Assembly: GCF_004340685.1 (NCBI RefSeq)
Contig: NZ_SLUN01000001.1
Span: 300,189-364,188 of the forward strand
Reading direction: 5' to 3'
Length of the DNA stretch: 64,000 bases
Origin: Hydrogenispora ethanolica
Lineage (GTDB): Bacteria; Bacillota; UBA4882; UBA8346
Shown here: in pieces, positions 52,465-61,177 of the stretch
How positions within the stretch are numbered: position 1 is the stretch's first letter
Layout: the number at the start of each line of letters is the position of its first letter
Made by a program: the position numbers and the translations under genes
The notes under the pieces: model-generated
Told to the model about the DNA's origin: nothing
The model's database searches: none
What the model saw: only the letters and a program-made list of their open reading frames with translations

Positions 52465-53222
52465 ACTCCGACATCACCGTCCCGGAACGGCTGGAAATCG
52501 AAAAGAATGCGAGGCTTTCCGGAGAATTCCGCGCCAGCGTATCCAATTCCATCGCCAAATTGAAAGAGATCTCCAGTCAATCCCTGTCCATTAAGACGCA
52601 GGGCAAGTGGGACAGCTTCTGGAATAAATCGGAGAATATCAAAAGCTTGGCGGGGAATGTGGGCGAAGTCGTTACGATTCAGCAGAAAACTTTCGATCTG
52701 ATCATGTTTCTGTTTGCGATCTCCGGAGCGATGAAGCAGGAGTATGACCTGGTGCTCCAATCCATCAGCGAAATTCAGAATAACGCCACCGACGGCGAGT
52801 TGCTCAGCAACCTTTTGACCGTCAAAAAAGCCGTGGTCGAAATGAAGACCAAGCAAGAGACGATCGACTCGCTGGTCACCTTCTCCAATGATTTGCGCGA
52901 TTCGCTGGAGGAACTCAACCGTTCGCTGGCCTCGCTCAGTCACGACTATGCCCGCTGGAAGAATGCCTTCAGCCAGCAATGCCAGTCGCTCCGGGAAAAG
53001 CAGGAGGAAGAGGGCAATCAACTCCGCCGGCTGCTGCGTTCGCTGGACCTCTCCAACCAGCAACGGCTGAACGAGCTCCAGACGGCTTTCAAACAAGCGG
53101 CCGCTGCCAGCGCCCCAACTCCCCGGCCGCTGAGCCCGCCCCGGAACAACCGCCAGTGGCTTCTCCCCGGAATCGCCATCCTGCTCAGCCTGGTGGCGAT
53201 CGGGGTGCATTTTATCCCGTGA
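52461..53222 (+). CDS. Coiled-coil, tail-anchored protein of unknown function
   Basis: A 253-residue protein. Residues 10-215 are predicted helices with heptads (LREKQEEEGNQLRRLLRSL); a hydrophobic patch (FDLIMFLFAISGAMKQ) lies near 75-90; a Pro-rich linker precedes a single C-terminal membrane helix (WLLPGIAILLSLVAIGVHFI) that ends the protein. That layout suggests a tail-anchored protein with a large cytoplasmic helical part. I find no family match by eye. The partner is the protein encoded immediately upstream. Confidence 0.75.
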   Translation: MNSDITVPERLEIEKNARLSGEFRASVSNSIAKLKEISSQSLSIKTQGKWDSFWNKSENIKSLAGNVGEVVTIQQKTFDLIMFLFAISGAMKQEYDLVLQSISEIQNNATDGELLSNLLTVKKAVVEMKTKQETIDSLVTFSNDLRDSLEELNRSLASLSHDYARWKNAFSQQCQSLREKQEEEGNQLRRLLRSLDLSNQQRLNELQTAFKQAAAASAPTPRPLSPPRNNRQWLLPGIAILLSLVAIGVHFIP

Positions 53223-53271
53223 CGGGATGCCGGACCCTCCGCCCGGCCCCAACCGCCGCGCAAGACCGAGG

Positions 53272-53312
53272 CTCCCCTGTTTTGGTCCGCTTCCAAAACA
53301 GGGGAGTTTTTT
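53272..53312 (+). terminator. Strong terminator after the unknown two-gene unit
   Basis: A perfect 14-bp stem CTCCCCTGTTTTGG / CCAAAACAGGGGAG with a 7-nt loop is followed by six T. Confidence 0.92.
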
Positions 53313-53425
53313 GTTATGAATATTTAAAGTACCGAAAAAGAAGGATTTTGCATTTTTCATCTAATATTTTGAAGTTGGAATAGTTTTTCCTCAACCCAAT
53401 TACATGGAACGAAAGGGGTCACAGA

Positions 53426-54118
53426 ATGATCTACTCATCGGAAGTGGAAAAAATGTCGTGTGTTGCAAAAGGGCCGAATCACGGACCGGCTCCGATTCCC
53501 CAGGAAGGCCGCTGGGTTCAGGCCAAAGAGATCAAGGACATCTCCGGTTTAACCCATGGCGTGGGCTGGTGTGCTCCCCAGCAGGGCGCCTGTAAGCTGA
53601 CGCTGAACGTCAAAGATGGCGTCATCCAGGAAGCCCTGGTGGAGACCATCGGCTGTTCGGGCATGACCCATTCGGCGGCGATGGCGGCGGAGATCCTCTC
53701 CGGCAAGACCATCTTGGAGGCTTTGAATACCGACCTGGTATGCGACGCCATCAATACCGCCATGCGCGAGCTGTTTCTCCAGATCGCCTACGGCCGAACC
53801 CAGACAGCCTTTTCCGAGGGCGGCCTGCCCATCGGCGCGGGCCTCGAGGATCTGGGCAAAGGCCTGCGCAGCCAAGTCGGGACGATGTACGGGACCCTCG
53901 CCAAAGGGCCGCGCTACCTGGAGATGGCCGAAGGCTACGTCACCCGGGTGGCTTTGGACGACAACGGCGAGATCATCGGCTATGAGTTCGTGCACCTCGG
54001 CAAGATGATGGACATGATCAAAAAGGGCACCGACGCCAATGAAGCTTTGCAAAAGGCCACCGGGCGCTACGGCAGGTTTGACGAAGCCCAGAAATACATC
54101 GATCCGCGGTACGAATAA
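53426..54118 (+). CDS. NifU-like iron-sulfur scaffold protein paired with GGGtGRT protein
   Basis: A 230-residue protein related to the NifU/IscU N-terminal scaffold. Conserved cysteines lie in SCVAKGPNHGP, GWCAPQQGACKLTL and IGCSGMTHSAAMAAEI. A C-terminal ~90-residue part follows the scaffold-like core. AAAGGGG precedes the ATG. It always-looking partner here is the GGGtGRT protein, 21 nt downstream. The pair is known mainly from anaerobic Bacillota; its target is not established. Confidence 0.85.
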   Translation: MIYSSEVEKMSCVAKGPNHGPAPIPQEGRWVQAKEIKDISGLTHGVGWCAPQQGACKLTLNVKDGVIQEALVETIGCSGMTHSAAMAAEILSGKTILEALNTDLVCDAINTAMRELFLQIAYGRTQTAFSEGGLPIGAGLEDLGKGLRSQVGTMYGTLAKGPRYLEMAEGYVTRVALDDNGEIIGYEFVHLGKMMDMIKKGTDANEALQKATGRYGRFDEAQKYIDPRYE

Positions 54119-54139
54119 ATCAAAGAGGAGGAAAACGAC

Positions 54140-55141
54140 ATGTCATTGTTTGAAAGCTATGAACGGAGAATCGCGCAGATCAATGCCGTTCTTTCTCAAT
54201 ATGGAATTTCCTCGATCGAGGAAGCCAAGGCCATCTGCGAGCAGAAAGGGATCGACCCTTACACCATCACCAAAGCCATTCAGCCGATCTGTTTTGAGAA
54301 TGCCTGCTGGGCCTATGTAGTCGGCGCGGCGCTGGCGATCAAGAAGGGTTGCCGCAAGGCGGCCGAGGCCGCCGAGACCATCGGCGAGGGATTGCAGGCT
54401 TTCTGTATTCCCGGGACCGTGGCCGACGATCGCAAAGTCGGGCTGGGCCACGGCAATCTCGCGGCGATGCTGTTGCGGGAAGAGACCAAATGCTTCGCCT
54501 TTCTGGCCGGGCACGAATCCTTCGCCGCCGCCGAGGGCGCGATCGGCATCGCCAAGTCGGCCAACAAGGTCCGGACCGAACCCTTGCAGGTCATTCTGAA
54601 CGGCCTGGGCAAGGACGCGGCGCAGATCATCTCCCGGGTCAACGGCTTTACCTATATGCAGACCCAATTCGACTATGCCACGGGCAAACTGAATATCGTC
54701 CGCGAAATTGCCTATTCTAAAGGCGAACGGGCCAAGGTCCGCTGCTACGGTGCTGACGATGTCCGGGAAGGCGTCGCCATCATGCATCATGAAGGCGTCG
54801 ATGTCTCGATCACCGGCAATTCCACCAACCCCACCCGCTTCCAGCATCCGGTGGCCGGGACCTACAAAAAGGAATGCTACGAGATTGGCAAGAAATATTT
54901 CTCGGTGGCCTCGGGCGGCGGCACCGGCCGGACCCTCCATCCCGACAACATGGCCGCCGGCCCCGCTTCCTACGGCATGACCGACACCATGGGCCGGATG
55001 CATTCCGACGCTCAGTTCGCCGGTTCGTCCTCGGTGCCGGCCCACGTGGAGATGATGGGCTTCCTGGGCATCGGCAACAACCCGATGGTCGGAGCCACGG
55101 TCGCGGTGGCGGTGGCCATCGAAGAGGCCATGGCGAAGTAA
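54140..55141 (+). CDS. GGGtGRT protein
   Basis: A 333-residue protein of the family named for its GGGTGRT motif, present here at residues 259-265 (ASGGGTGRTLHPDN). Several conserved cysteines (CFENACWAY, KCFAFLAGHES) suggest metal or cluster binding. AGAGGAGG precedes the ATG. The biochemical role is unknown; the tight pairing with a NifU-like scaffold suggests Fe-S metabolism. Confidence 0.92.
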   Translation: MSLFESYERRIAQINAVLSQYGISSIEEAKAICEQKGIDPYTITKAIQPICFENACWAYVVGAALAIKKGCRKAAEAAETIGEGLQAFCIPGTVADDRKVGLGHGNLAAMLLREETKCFAFLAGHESFAAAEGAIGIAKSANKVRTEPLQVILNGLGKDAAQIISRVNGFTYMQTQFDYATGKLNIVREIAYSKGERAKVRCYGADDVREGVAIMHHEGVDVSITGNSTNPTRFQHPVAGTYKKECYEIGKKYFSVASGGGTGRTLHPDNMAAGPASYGMTDTMGRMHSDAQFAGSSSVPAHVEMMGFLGIGNNPMVGATVAVAVAIEEAMAK

Positions 55142-55151
55142 ATCGCCTCTC

Positions 55152-55287
55152 TACAAAGCGTTGTGATAAAACCCCGGCCGCAGGCAAGGTTGAACACAAA
55201 AGCTCAGAGAAGCAAGGGATAAAGTCGTTTTTTGAAACTTTTCCAGACCGAATCGGTTGGAAAGAGACTTTATCACATGGCTTCTAA
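55152..55287 (+). repeat. 135-bp interspersed palindromic element, copy 4 (most diverged)
   Basis: The right arm reads TTTATCACATGGCTTCTAA and the left arm ACAAAGCGTTGTGATAAA. The internal CCCTG..CAGGG hairpin is eroded here. It lies between the GGGtGRT gene and crcB. Confidence 0.8.
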
Positions 55288-55365
55288 GAAACACCGGGGT
55301 TCGCCCACTCCTGTCTCGGGCTGACAACTCCGATTCAGATTTTACGGGATAGGAGCGGGATCACG

Positions 55366-55731
55366 TTGAATATCCTATTGGTCATGATCGGCGGCGGACT
55401 GGGGTCCGCCTGCCGCTATCTTTTTTCATTGCTGGCGATGAAATGGTTTGGGAACCATTTCCCCCTGGGCACCCTGGGTGTGAACCTGAGCGGCTGTTTC
55501 CTGATTGGTCTGGGGTTTTCGCTGGCGGGGCGGAACCTGCTTTCGCCCCCCATCCGCCTGCTATTCATGACCGGCTTTCTGGGCGGGTTAACCACTTTCT
55601 CCACTTATGCGCTGGAGAGCGCCAATTTCATGGGCAGCCAGCTGCCGGGGGCCTTGGTCAATATCGCGGCCAATAACCTGGGCGGCTTGGCCCTGGTCCT
55701 GCTCGGCCTGTGGCTCGGCAAGACGATCTGA
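55366..55731 (+). CDS. crcB: Fluoride channel CrcB/Fluc
   Basis: A 121-residue four-helix membrane channel that exports fluoride as an antiparallel dimer. The signatures GGGLGSACRYL, GTLGVNLSGCFLIG and TGFLGGLTTFSTYALE (the central sodium and phenylalanine-box region) are all kept. The TTG start at 55366 has GGAG about 11 nt upstream. A single Fluc gene suggests a homodimer, unless a second copy lies elsewhere. Confidence 0.93.
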   Translation: MNILLVMIGGGLGSACRYLFSLLAMKWFGNHFPLGTLGVNLSGCFLIGLGFSLAGRNLLSPPIRLLFMTGFLGGLTTFSTYALESANFMGSQLPGALVNIAANNLGGLALVLLGLWLGKTI

Positions 55732-55766
55732 GCGTTCCGGGCGCAAACCGCTCCCGACCGAGCGGC

Positions 55767-57266
55767 TCACAGCGTGATTTTCTCGCCCCCTTGGATACCG
55801 GTGAGCCTCCCCCCGGCGTATACCGAGAGCGGCCCGTGGCCGCCGCAGATCAGGCACGGCTTCCGGTTGTCCCTGCCGACCTCCTCGATGAGGCGGATGA
55901 TCGCCTGGCGCATGGCCGTCGCCTTCCCGGAATCCACATTCACGCTCCGCATCAAATAAGGCGCCAGAGAATTGAATTCCGCCCGTTCCGGAGAGAAGCC
56001 GCTGATATTGACCAGGTTGTCGCCGGTGAAGGCGATCCCGCGCGCCCGGCAAAGATAGACCATCTCGCCCTCAAGGTGGCCGCCGCTCCCCTCCCATACC
56101 TCAAACTCCAGGTCCGCGAAGCCGACCTTTCCGATGGGAATCAGCTCGTCGTGTTCGCCCGGCGTATCCTGATCGATCAGCTCAAACTGCCCGGCATCCG
56201 GCGGCAGATAGCCGGAGATGATCCGGCTCAACCTGCTGTAGCCGAACCCGGCGTCGCGGGTTTCCCGGTAGTCGGGGATTCCGATGCTCTGGCGGCGCAG
56301 ACTGTCGGCGCTCTTTTGGTTGAGGCCGATCGTTACCTCCGGCAGCTTGGACAGCAGGCCGCAGTGGTCCACGTCGGCGTGGGTGATGTATACTTTCTTG
56401 AGCCGCCGCTCCCAATCGGGAAACAGTTGCCGCAGGATCGCAAACATCTCGGCGGCATAGATCGCGTAGCCGGTATCGATCAGCGTCAGCTCGCCGGAGG
56501 TCTCGAGCACATAGGTATTGCTGCCGCAGGGCGGCTGAATGCTGTAAAGGACGACCGCCTCGCTCACCCTCAGCTTTTCGATATCCGCCTGAAAACGGCT
56601 GCCCTGGTGTGCGCCGATGAAATGGGCGAAGCGCCGGATGGAGTCGAAGACCTTGGCGGGGTTCTCGCCTTTCTCCTGCAACAGCTGGAGGATGCGGTTG
56701 GACTCCGAGATGAATTCCATGGTTTTTTCGGCGGAGAGGCCCAGGCATTTTTGCATCTCGTTGGCCAGCCGGATGTAAAAAATGGTGTTATCCAGGATCT
56801 CCTGGGAATCGTCGTAATCAATGATATCGATCGGGTAGAGCTCGCTGATCTCGTCCAGCAGCATCTTGATGAGCGGAGGGTCCTCGATCAGCAGGCCCAT
56901 CTTGAAATGCTGATACGGGGTATGATTGGAGCTGGAATTGATATAGGAGATGTTAATGTCGTAGCGGTCCAGCACCTTCAGCACCGGCAGCAACGCGCCG
57001 GGCCGGTCGGGAAGCTTGATGGCCACGACGATCACCCGCACCTCGGGATTGCCCCGTTTGAGATAGCCGACGCTTTCCAGCTCCCGGGCGATTTCGGCGA
57101 GACTTCCCTCGTCCGCCTCGACATCAATGAACAGCGTATGCAGATCGACCGCTTTGTTATAGCTGACCCGGACGATATTGCCCTGATGCTTGGCGATGAT
57201 GCGCGAGGCCAGCAGAAAAGCGCCGGTCTTATCCGGCATGCTGGTAACATAGGTTTTGCTCGGCAT
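55767..57266 (-). CDS. ACT-ACT-metallo-beta-lactamase fusion protein
   Basis: A 499-residue cytoplasmic protein. Two ACT-like domains come first (residues 1-75, TSMPDKTGAFLLASRIIAKH; 77-150, VVAIKLPDRPGALLPVLKVL), then a helical linker, then a metallo-hydrolase domain from about 240. The latter has SNTYVLETSGELTLIDTGYA, YITHADVDHCGLLSK (an HxDxDH variant of HxHxDH), GSGGHLEGEMVYL, FTGDNLVNISG and CGGHGPLS. The ACT domains suggest allosteric control by an amino acid. I do not know a characterised member. Confidence 0.85.
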   Translation of the reverse strand: MPSKTYVTSMPDKTGAFLLASRIIAKHQGNIVRVSYNKAVDLHTLFIDVEADEGSLAEIARELESVGYLKRGNPEVRVIVVAIKLPDRPGALLPVLKVLDRYDINISYINSSSNHTPYQHFKMGLLIEDPPLIKMLLDEISELYPIDIIDYDDSQEILDNTIFYIRLANEMQKCLGLSAEKTMEFISESNRILQLLQEKGENPAKVFDSIRRFAHFIGAHQGSRFQADIEKLRVSEAVVLYSIQPPCGSNTYVLETSGELTLIDTGYAIYAAEMFAILRQLFPDWERRLKKVYITHADVDHCGLLSKLPEVTIGLNQKSADSLRRQSIGIPDYRETRDAGFGYSRLSRIISGYLPPDAGQFELIDQDTPGEHDELIPIGKVGFADLEFEVWEGSGGHLEGEMVYLCRARGIAFTGDNLVNISGFSPERAEFNSLAPYLMRSVNVDSGKATAMRQAIIRLIEEVGRDNRKPCLICGGHGPLSVYAGGRLTGIQGGEKITL

Positions 57267-57460
57267 GGGACTTCACCTCGTAACGGCCTCAAATGCTTGA
57301 TAACCCGCAAAGCGCTCTTGCGCCGCTTAGATTATTCGAAGCCGGGATGGATATAAGAATATTCACGAAAGGCTCCGAGTTTTCCTCTCGAAACCGATGC
57401 GATCCGAGAATTGCGATCTCATTGGCGAGTCAGCTTTGCCGCAATTCGGGTTGAAAAAAT

Positions 57461-57491
57461 GAAAGAGCCATGGAATCCACGGCTCTTTTTC
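57461..57491. terminator. Bidirectional terminator
   Basis: AAAGAGCC / GGCTCTTT with an 11-nt loop; T-rich runs follow on both strands. It ends the leftward aldo/keto reductase transcript. Confidence 0.65.
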
Positions 57492-57522
57492 TTAAAAAAG
57501 GGAACGTCCTCGCCGAAAACCT

Positions 57523-58677
57523 CTATAATTCCCGCTCCGCCGCCTGCAACAGCGCAGGAATCTTCAGGTTGTATTCGCAGAGCGGCTCGCACTGGCCGCA
57601 CTGGAGACACTGGGCGGCGGCCGGCTTCAGCTCCCGGTAGGCGGCGCTGTAAGCGGCGGCGTCTTTGCCGAAGATCCTGGCCAGGCGGTACCTGGATAAT
57701 AGCAGCAGCACCGTCGGGAAGTCGATCCCCTGGGGACAGGCGAAATACTCCTGGCAGTGGCGGCAGTCGCGGCATAACTCGCTCAGGTTGAGATCGGCCG
57801 CCAGCCGCAAACCGATGCGGCGGTACTCCTCCAAGCGGGGAGCATCCGGCAACGGCGCCAAAGCGGTCGCGATGTCGGCCTGGAATTGCTCGGGATAGAT
57901 GGCACCGGCGTCGACCGTGGCAATGAACGGGTTGGCGAGACAGAATTGCAGCATCTCGCGGTAGCCGATCTCTATATGCTCGCTCAACAGCCGGAACAGC
58001 TCGGCCATTTCGTTGCCGTCGAAGGCTTTCATGTTGATGATCCCCAGATCGTGCCCGTGCGCCAGCTCGATCAAGGGCGCCAGGCTCTGGTTGAAGATGT
58101 TATAGGGCAGTTCAGCCACGTCGAAGCGGTCGCTCTCGATGGCCTCCCGGATCTCGACGGCATCCTTATAATGGCTGGAGAACCCGATGTAGTGAATGAG
58201 GCCCGCTTCCTTGACCGCTTGAATCTTGTCCAGCACGCCCGAGGACTTCATCTCGCTCCAGCGTTCTTCGCTGATACCGTGAAAGAAATAAACCAGCTTG
58301 ATGGGGTTGGGGCCGATCCGCAAGTCGTGCCGGCCCGCCACGCCCAGTTTGGCGAGGCTAGTCTCCAGATCGGCATCGAACTTCTCCGGGGTATAGCCGT
58401 GGCCCTTGGTGACGATCACCACCGGCTCCCGCAGATCCTTGCGGCCGGCGATTACCCGGCCCACCACCACTTCGCTCTCCACCGTCTCGCCCCCCGGCAG
58501 TTGGCCGTTATAGGCGCGGGCGGTGTCAATCAGGTTGACCCCCTGATCCAGGGCGTAATGAACCACCCGGTCCACCTGGTCATAGCGGGCGGCCCGCCGC
58601 AGATTCATCGCTCCCAGACTGAGCTCGGTCACCATCAGGCCGGTCTTGCCGAAACGGCGCCGTTGCAATGGTTGCAT
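57523..58677 (-). CDS. Aldo/keto reductase with C-terminal 4Fe-4S domain (second copy)
   Basis: A 384-residue enzyme with an aldo/keto reductase barrel (RRRFGKTGLMVTELSLGAMNL, VNLIDTARAYNG, FFHGISEERW, IHYIGFSSHY) and C-terminal cysteine groups CRDCRHCQEYFACPQGID and CLQCGQCEPLCEYNL. The barrel catalytic Tyr (ARAY) is present. I use the ATG at 58677, 9 nt from AAGGAG; the ATG at 58683 is too close. The substrate is unknown. Confidence 0.88.
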   Translation of the reverse strand: MQPLQRRRFGKTGLMVTELSLGAMNLRRAARYDQVDRVVHYALDQGVNLIDTARAYNGQLPGGETVESEVVVGRVIAGRKDLREPVVIVTKGHGYTPEKFDADLETSLAKLGVAGRHDLRIGPNPIKLVYFFHGISEERWSEMKSSGVLDKIQAVKEAGLIHYIGFSSHYKDAVEIREAIESDRFDVAELPYNIFNQSLAPLIELAHGHDLGIINMKAFDGNEMAELFRLLSEHIEIGYREMLQFCLANPFIATVDAGAIYPEQFQADIATALAPLPDAPRLEEYRRIGLRLAADLNLSELCRDCRHCQEYFACPQGIDFPTVLLLLSRYRLARIFGKDAAAYSAAYRELKPAAAQCLQCGQCEPLCEYNLKIPALLQAAEREL

Positions 58678-58870
58678 TCCCATCCACTCCTTATCGTCAA
58701 GCTGAAGATGATTCCCCGCATGATCTCCTGAATCCGGTCCTTCCGGCGGCTAGCGCTCCGCCTTATTCTCATCCGAATCCTTATCTTCATCCTATACCTT
58801 TGAGTTACCTCCAAGTCAAGCGTTGATCGCAGTGCCGCTTTGATAACGATCATTGCCCCTGCTGCAAACC

Positions 58871-58902
58871 AATTAAAAAACCTGCTATTCGCAGGTTTTG
58901 AA
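58871..58902 (-). terminator. Terminator of the EamA transporter gene
   Basis: AAAACCTGC / GCAGGTTTT with a 5-nt loop runs into T-rich sequence on the minus strand, about 55 bp after the EamA stop codon. Confidence 0.75.
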
Positions 58903-58908
58903 TTTTTT

Positions 58909-58937
58909 GGGTACTCCTCAGGGGAACTCGAATCCCC
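58909..58937 (-). other. tRNA T-arm-like sequence (possible tRNA 3' remnant)
   Basis: On the minus strand a GGGGA stem, TTCGAGT loop and TCCCC stem match a tRNA T-arm exactly in geometry, followed by TGAGGAGT where an acceptor strand would be. No matching acceptor 5' strand, D-arm or anticodon arm lies upstream, and CCA is not encoded. A remnant of a tRNA or an attachment site is possible; chance is also possible. Confidence 0.25.
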
Positions 58938-58955
58938 AAGTTTTAACTCGCCCTT

Positions 58956-59855
58956 CTACACCGTCTTGACCGGCTTATGGGCGACAACCCGGAGATTGAA
59001 ACTGCCGCAGATCTCGCTGAGGAGCGTGGAACCCAGTATCAAACAGGCGCCGAGGATCTGGACCGGTCCCATTTTTTCGTCCAGTAGGCAGGCGGACAAG
59101 ATGATGGCGGTCACCGGGTCGATATAGCTGAATACCGCGACGGTCTGCGCCTTCAAATCCTTGACGGCGGAGAAAAACAGCCAGAAGGCCATCCCGGTAT
59201 GGATAATCCCCAGGATGATCAGCAAGAGGACGGTCCGGCCCGCGATGACAGCGGTCGCATCACCCGTGAAAAGCGTGTACGGCAGCAGAACCAGCGCGGC
59301 CACTCCCAGCTGGGCGATGGTCGCCGCGAGGCTCGTCAGGCCTTTGAGGAACTTGTTCAGCAGCGTGAAGCCGGCATAGGCCACGGCCGCGGCCACCCCG
59401 TAGAGTATCCCGAGATTATGGCCAGCTGTTGGCGGCGCGGCCGTAAATACCCCAGCGACCAGCGCCAAGCCGGTCAGCGCGGCGAGAATGCAAATCCCTT
59501 TGATCACGGTCAGTTTTTCTTTTAGAACAAGGCGCGACAGCACGGTGATGATGACGGGGGCCAGATAGTAGCTGAGCGTCGCATTGGCGATGGTGGTATG
59601 TTGATAGGCCTCAAACAGGAGAATCCAGTTCACACCGAGCGCAATCCCCGAGGCAAGCAGCACCGGTTGGTTATGGATGAGCTCTCGCCTGGCAAGCGGG
59701 GTTTTCATGAGAAAGCTGACCGTTACAAGAAAAAATACGCCGATTCCGCCCCGGACCAGGGCAATTTCGCCCGACGACAGAGGGATGTTGCGGACCAGCA
59801 GCCCCATGCTGCCCCAGATGAGCATGGCGGCGATGATTTTTAGCCTGGCGCCCAT
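58956..59855 (-). CDS. EamA/DMT-family transporter (LysR-linked)
   Basis: A 299-residue exporter-like membrane protein with ten hydrophobic segments in two EamA halves (IIAAMLIWGSMGLLVRNI; ILYGVAAAVAYAGFTLLNKF). CGGAGA precedes the ATG at 59855. It is divergent from a LysR gene with only a repeat element between, so the LysR protein probably controls it. Confidence 0.88.
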   Translation of the reverse strand: MGARLKIIAAMLIWGSMGLLVRNIPLSSGEIALVRGGIGVFFLVTVSFLMKTPLARRELIHNQPVLLASGIALGVNWILLFEAYQHTTIANATLSYYLAPVIITVLSRLVLKEKLTVIKGICILAALTGLALVAGVFTAAPPTAGHNLGILYGVAAAVAYAGFTLLNKFLKGLTSLAATIAQLGVAALVLLPYTLFTGDATAVIAGRTVLLLIILGIIHTGMAFWLFFSAVKDLKAQTVAVFSYIDPVTAIILSACLLDEKMGPVQILGACLILGSTLLSEICGSFNLRVVAHKPVKTV

Positions 59856-59917
59856 GACGATTCTCCGCTGCGTTTCAAATTGCTGATTAAACGCCGATGA
59901 AACGTTGACTTCCTTGT

Positions 59918-60052
59918 TTAAAAGCGTTGTGATAAACCCCGTCCGAAGGTCGGGGCGTTCACAAAAGCTCAGAAAAGCAAGTGATAAAGTCGTTTTTAGT
60001 CCACTTTGAAAGGATGATGTCCGGATTGGAGACTTTATCACATGGCTTTTAA
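59918..60052 (+). repeat. 135-bp interspersed palindromic element, copy 5
   Basis: Canonical ends TTAAAAGCGTTGTGATAAA and TTTATCACATGGCTTTTAA. The internal hairpin is CCCCG..CGGGG instead of CCCTG..CAGGG, a paired change that keeps the stem. It occupies the divergent promoter region between EamA and LysR genes. Confidence 0.9.
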
Positions 60053-60134
60053 ACCATTATAATATAAGTTGATCCATTAGAAAAACGCATCTCCTTCATC
60101 TTCAACATGAGAAAACGGAATGGGGTCTCCTGCG

Positions 60135-61004
60135 ATGAGCATCCAGAAATACCTGGCCTTCATTAAAACCGTGGAATACGGCAGTCTGACCAAGGCGGCC
60201 GAAGCGCTCGGTTACACCCAGTCGGGAATCAGCCACATGATGAACGACTTGGAAGCCGAGTGGGGAATTGCGCTGCTGGAACGGAAACGCTCCGGCGTGC
60301 GGATCACCTCCGACGGACTCAAAATCCTGCCGCATCTGCAAAATGTCTGTCACGCGCATCAGAAATTGCTGACCGAGATCGAGGAGTTGCACGGACTGAA
60401 CTCCGGCCTGATCCGGGTCGGGACCTTTTCCAGCGTGGCCACGCATTGGCTGCCCAACATGATCAAGTCGTTCCAAAAGGACTACCCCAACATCGAGTTC
60501 GAACTGCTCCTGGGCGACTATACCGAGATTGAAAGCTGGATCATCCAAGGCCGCGTGGACTGCGGCTTTCTTACGTTTCCGTTCAACCCCGATCTGGAGA
60601 GCGTCTTCCTGGAGCGGGACCGATTGCTGGTGATACTGCCGGAACACCATCCGCTGGCCGAACGAGAATCCTTTCCGCTCGGCGCTTTGGCAGAGGAGCC
60701 CTTTATGCTTTTGGAGAAGGGCGGGAGAGGCGAGATCGCGGAGATTCTTAAAATGCATCATATCGTCCCCAATGTCCGCTTCACGACCTGGGACGACTAT
60801 GCGATTATGGCCATGGTCGAAAACGGCCTGGGCATCAGCATCCTGCCGGAATTGATCCTCAAGCGCAACCCCTACCGGATTGTGCAAAAAGAACTGGAGG
60901 TGCCCGCCTACCGCGAGATCGGCCTGGCGATCAAGGATTCAAAGACCGCTTCCCTGGCGGTCAAACGGTTCCTCCAGTATTTGCAGTACCGTCATCGCGA
61001 TTGA
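60135..61004 (+). CDS. LysR-family transcriptional regulator
   Basis: A 289-residue regulator. The winged helix is typical (YLAFIKTVEYGSLTKAAEALGYTQSGISHMMNDLEAEWGIALLER); the C-terminal domain is a periplasmic-binding-protein-like effector domain (GLIRVGTFSSVATHWLPNMI, VDCGFLTFPFN). The ATG at 60135 is preferred over 60120 from family alignment. The adjacent divergent EamA transporter is the likely target. Confidence 0.9.
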   Translation: MSIQKYLAFIKTVEYGSLTKAAEALGYTQSGISHMMNDLEAEWGIALLERKRSGVRITSDGLKILPHLQNVCHAHQKLLTEIEELHGLNSGLIRVGTFSSVATHWLPNMIKSFQKDYPNIEFELLLGDYTEIESWIIQGRVDCGFLTFPFNPDLESVFLERDRLLVILPEHHPLAERESFPLGALAEEPFMLLEKGGRGEIAEILKMHHIVPNVRFTTWDDYAIMAMVENGLGISILPELILKRNPYRIVQKELEVPAYREIGLAIKDSKTASLAVKRFLQYLQYRHRD

Positions 61005-61136
61005 AGTCCGATTTCCGGCGCCGGAACGATCGAAGGCTGCGGAAGGTGTCCCCATATTACGGCAGGATGTTGCTTTAATTTTGATTTCTTATTAAACTCA
61101 CATATCGATAGAAGCTTTTATCTTCCGAAACAGCAA

Positions 61137-61158
61137 CCGCCTTCAGGGATGAAGGCGG
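61137..61158. other. Hairpin in the boundary region of the acquired segment
   Basis: CCGCCTTC / GAAGGCGG with a 6-nt loop. Its form resembles end hairpins of IS200/IS605-type elements, but no TnpA or TnpB gene is present, so it may be a remnant or a simple terminator for the LysR gene. Confidence 0.35.
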
Positions 61159-61177
61159 ACGACGCATCTTTTCCCAA

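Noticed and set aside
55290..55345. Possible fluoride riboswitch before crcB
   Set aside because: A GGGCTGA segment is present, but the conserved pseudoknot and ATG/CTAC motifs cannot be drawn with confidence.
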